Below, piece after piece: positions 61,501 to 64,000 of a DNA stretch of 64,000 nucleotides. Each line of letters opens with the position of its first letter. Position 1 is the stretch's first letter. A program made the translations under genes and the position numbers. Origin of the DNA: Certhia americana (Eukaryota > Chordata > Aves > Passeriformes > Certhiidae); contig CM031870.1 of NCBI GenBank assembly GCA_018697195.1, forward strand, positions 11,557,534 to 11,621,533, written 5' to 3'. A model generated the notes under the pieces. That model did no database searches, was not told the DNA's origin, and was given only the letters and a program-made list of their open reading frames with translations.

Positions 61501-62927
61501 TTTACATTTTACTGCATTTCCAATTGTCAGATTTATGTAGCTGGAATCTGAAGTGAGAATGAAGCAAATAATGCCCATCCAAGATCCACACTGACTGTGT
61601 ATTACCCAATTTAAAACTGCACTGTCAGCTGTTTCAAGATGCCCTGAAACCCCTTTTCAAAGGATGAACAGCACCATTCATCCTATGAAAGGTCATACAA
61701 ATATTTGCTACGTAACAAGAAACTCAGACACATATGGAAAATCAGGAACACTCAAAAATTGTTGAAACATGTGAAATTAGCACAAAGAGAGATGTCCTTT
61801 CTTACTATTCTACCTGGAAGGAAAAATCAAAGAAGAAAGAAAAACAAAACACTCTTTCACTTTTGATCCGATAAGCCACCTGCACCATTACATCACATAC
61901 TAAAATTTCTCAGACTTTGCTCTCTATCTACCCAAACTTATTCTGAGCTCTGTTTCAGTGTGAAACTCCTTGCCCTACACCTAAAGAAGCAGTGAAATTT
62001 TAAGAGCACAAAAGTATTTTGTACACAAAAAATTTTAAGTACACAAAAATATTTCTATCTTAAATAACTCTCATTTTAGAGTGCTTTCCATTTAAAAAAA
62101 CTCTTTAACTGTAATGGAACTCATTTTGTAACTGTTCCACACAAGAGAAAAGGCATCTTAAGTAAGAGAAAGTCACTGATAGCATATACAAACATCTACT
62201 AATAGAGCTGGGATTCAGTATCTGCATAATTCACTAATGTTAATTAAAACTCTGCAGAAGATCTTCAAGTATAATGCCTGAATTTTTAGATTACATGACA
62301 CTTGAAAAGTTCAAACTGCGCACATCTTATTGATGCACAACAAAAAACTGATTTTCAAGAATAAGGGTCAACATGGCACCAGAGCATTATTAAAAGGAAC
62401 TCAATTTAGTGTTTCAGCCTCTTCATTTTAAGATATGGCAGTTTTATCAATTTTTTTTCACACTTTAATTTGTTTGATTATTAGGCAAATACCATATCAA
62501 AGCAGTGAGACTAAAGAGAAATTTCACGCTCTTGAACTTCAGTAAGAAATGCCCACCAGCAAGAAAGTGAATACAATGCAATCTTGAATTGCCAAGGCTC
62601 GTCTCAGCCCCAAAGAGAGCTAGGTAGGTGGTGCTTAGAAAAACACAGTTGTCTGGAAAGACTAAGTGCATTATGAGAAGCTTTTCTTTCACAGGACTAT
62701 TATTTCCTGATTATAATAGCATCACCTGATATTTTTTCTACATCAGCAGGAAATAACAACACTTTGGGATTTTAAAAATCTCTTTGAATGTGTAAAATAA
62801 TTTAAACATACGGTGTTCTGCATTATCTTTCAATGGGATTGTGCTCCGAGTGGGTATGGATATGATTATAGCATTAGCTTTTCCTCTTTTGCATTTAGAA
62901 CATTTTTTCTCCACTCATGTTGATAGC

Positions 62928-62952
62928 AAAAAAAAAAAAAAAAAAAAAAAAA
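62928..62952 (+). repeat. Poly(A) homopolymer, 25 bp
   Basis: An A25 run follows TGATAGC. It is a simple repeat with no recognisable retrocopy upstream. Confidence 0.95.
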
Positions 62953-63839
62953 TGTCCTCAATCCACTAAAATAAATACTTCTGTTATATTCTGTAGCTTC
63001 AACAATGTATAAAGCAACCATGCAGGTTTATAATATCAATTCACAGGGTTCTTTCTGCTTCAGTGAACTGTTTCTGAAAGGTTCAGAACAAAGCTACAGG
63101 CAGATCGGACAAAGCTGCTGTAACAGGATTTACATTATACTCAAACTGATAAGACCACATCAGAGAACTGTTCAATCTTCAGTACCTTTGCTCAGAGTGG
63201 CATGAGGGCTGTGAGTATCTGGTTCTCAGCACCTGATCACAGCATCTGTGTTACACCTACCAGTTTAAACACCGATCCAATCTCACCTCTGTACAATAAT
63301 TTATATTACCTCTTCTTCCTTTCCACTCTCTTTGTCAAATGCATTGGGATGGGGATAAAATGTGATCCCAGGAAAGCTACAGCAATATCGAGTTTTCATA
63401 AAGTCTACTCATATAGTTATGAAATGGAGCAAATTACCTACATACTAACATCTACTGAGATCTAAAATAATTAAAATATTCTATATTCAAATCATTAGCT
63501 GACACTTCTGGGTGGAAGGAGGGAGATGGCATCCCAAGGGAAAGCAAATATAATGCTCAATAAATAATTAATTAAATACCACCAGGTGAAGTCACTGCCC
63601 TGGATTTCTTGCAAGCAACGAGTTTCTTTGTGCAGTCTTAGCTACAGTGACATTTCTGAACATGCTTCAAGTAACTGCAACATTTCAGGTTTTTCCTTCC
63701 TTCTCCCTTAACCACCTTTATCTTTGCAGCCCACACTGATTATGCCAGACTACCCCAAAGAATCCTGGTTTCATTGTTGCTATTGAACATTCAATAAACA
63801 TTCAAATAGAAAACATTTGTGCACAACAATATAGTGAAA

Positions 63840-63853
63840 GCTTTAATTAAAGC
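63840..63853. repeat. 14-bp palindrome with TAATTA core
   Basis: GCTTTAATTAAAGC reads the same on both strands. TAATTA is the core site of many homeodomain proteins and a palindrome could bind a dimer. This is a single motif only. Confidence 0.7.
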
Positions 63854-64000
63854 ACAAAAGAAAACATCACAGCTTTTATAGAATGGAAAGCTGCCATTCT
63901 AGAGATTCCCAATTACCTGCTAGAGGTGATTCCCTCAAAGTTCCTGGCTCAGTGCAGTAGCTAACACAGATTTTTTGCATCACCATCACAATCAGTCCCT

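Larger units (their letters stand above)
61501..64000. other. AT-rich non-coding DNA to window end
   Basis: I see no gene. A small enhancer-like patch lies at 62780-62900, with ATTATCTTTCAATGGGATT and a CTCCGAGTGGG word. Also here are the A25 run at 62928-62952 and the palindrome at 63840-63853. Open frames at the right end (63005-63205 and 63202-63465) are short and without domains. Confidence 0.5.

Noticed and set aside
1..64000. tRNA genes, CRISPR arrays or bacterial operons
   Set aside because: No cloverleaf with an intact TTCGAATCC-type arm, no spaced repeats, and no gene-dense coding were seen.

Overview
The window looks like vertebrate nuclear DNA, most likely from a bird. It is AT-rich and CpG-poor, with no bacterial-style gene density and no long open reading frame (the longest is about 147 codons and resembles nothing I recognise). 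It carries three CR1-type LINE fragments, one ancient MIR SINE, one LTR-like GC-rich block, and very few other interspersed repeats. CR1 as the main LINE plus low repeat density fits birds better than mammals; a non-avian reptile cannot be fully excluded by eye. A 10-N assembly gap lies at 23476-23485. I could not support any protein-coding gene, tRNA, rRNA, known microRNA or CRISPR array. The best single description is intergenic or intronic non-coding DNA, possibly part of a gene desert.

Layout. 1-4317: unremarkable AT-rich DNA with one enhancer-like stretch near 2.9-3.1 kb. 4318-5090: a CR1 LINE 3' end on the + strand. 7160-7500: an older CR1-like ORF2 fragment. 7.7-8.95 kb: two stretches with exact POU octamer motifs. 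13371-13840: a CR1 fragment on the - strand. 14380-15110: the richest homeodomain/POU motif cluster. 22398-22453: an isolated CCAAT/TATA pair. 23423-23532: a 42-bp minisatellite broken by the assembly gap. 28075-28190: an antisense MIR. 37785-38570: the CpG-bearing LTR-like block. 42.9-44.3 kb: two more enhancer-like stretches and a G-quadruplex motif. 51.96-52.45 kb: another enhancer-like stretch. 54.7-55.9 kb: a short CpG-island-like segment, then A tracts, a polypurine tract, two CCAAT boxes and a polypyrimidine tract. 57859-57905: a 47-base A homopolymer. 58.95-62.9 kb: three weaker enhancer-like stretches.

No gene set works together here. The coherent story is a scatter of candidate cis-regulatory elements, bounded by decayed transposons, probably serving a gene outside the window. 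The most unusual window-scale signal is strand asymmetry: ten uninterrupted A runs of 15 or more bases lie on the + strand, while I found no T run of that length. I found no evidence of a new multi-gene system. The zone around 54.7-55.9 kb is the place most likely to hold an undescribed promoter or transcript start. Enhancer-like calls rest on motif content and texture only; no alignment could be run.
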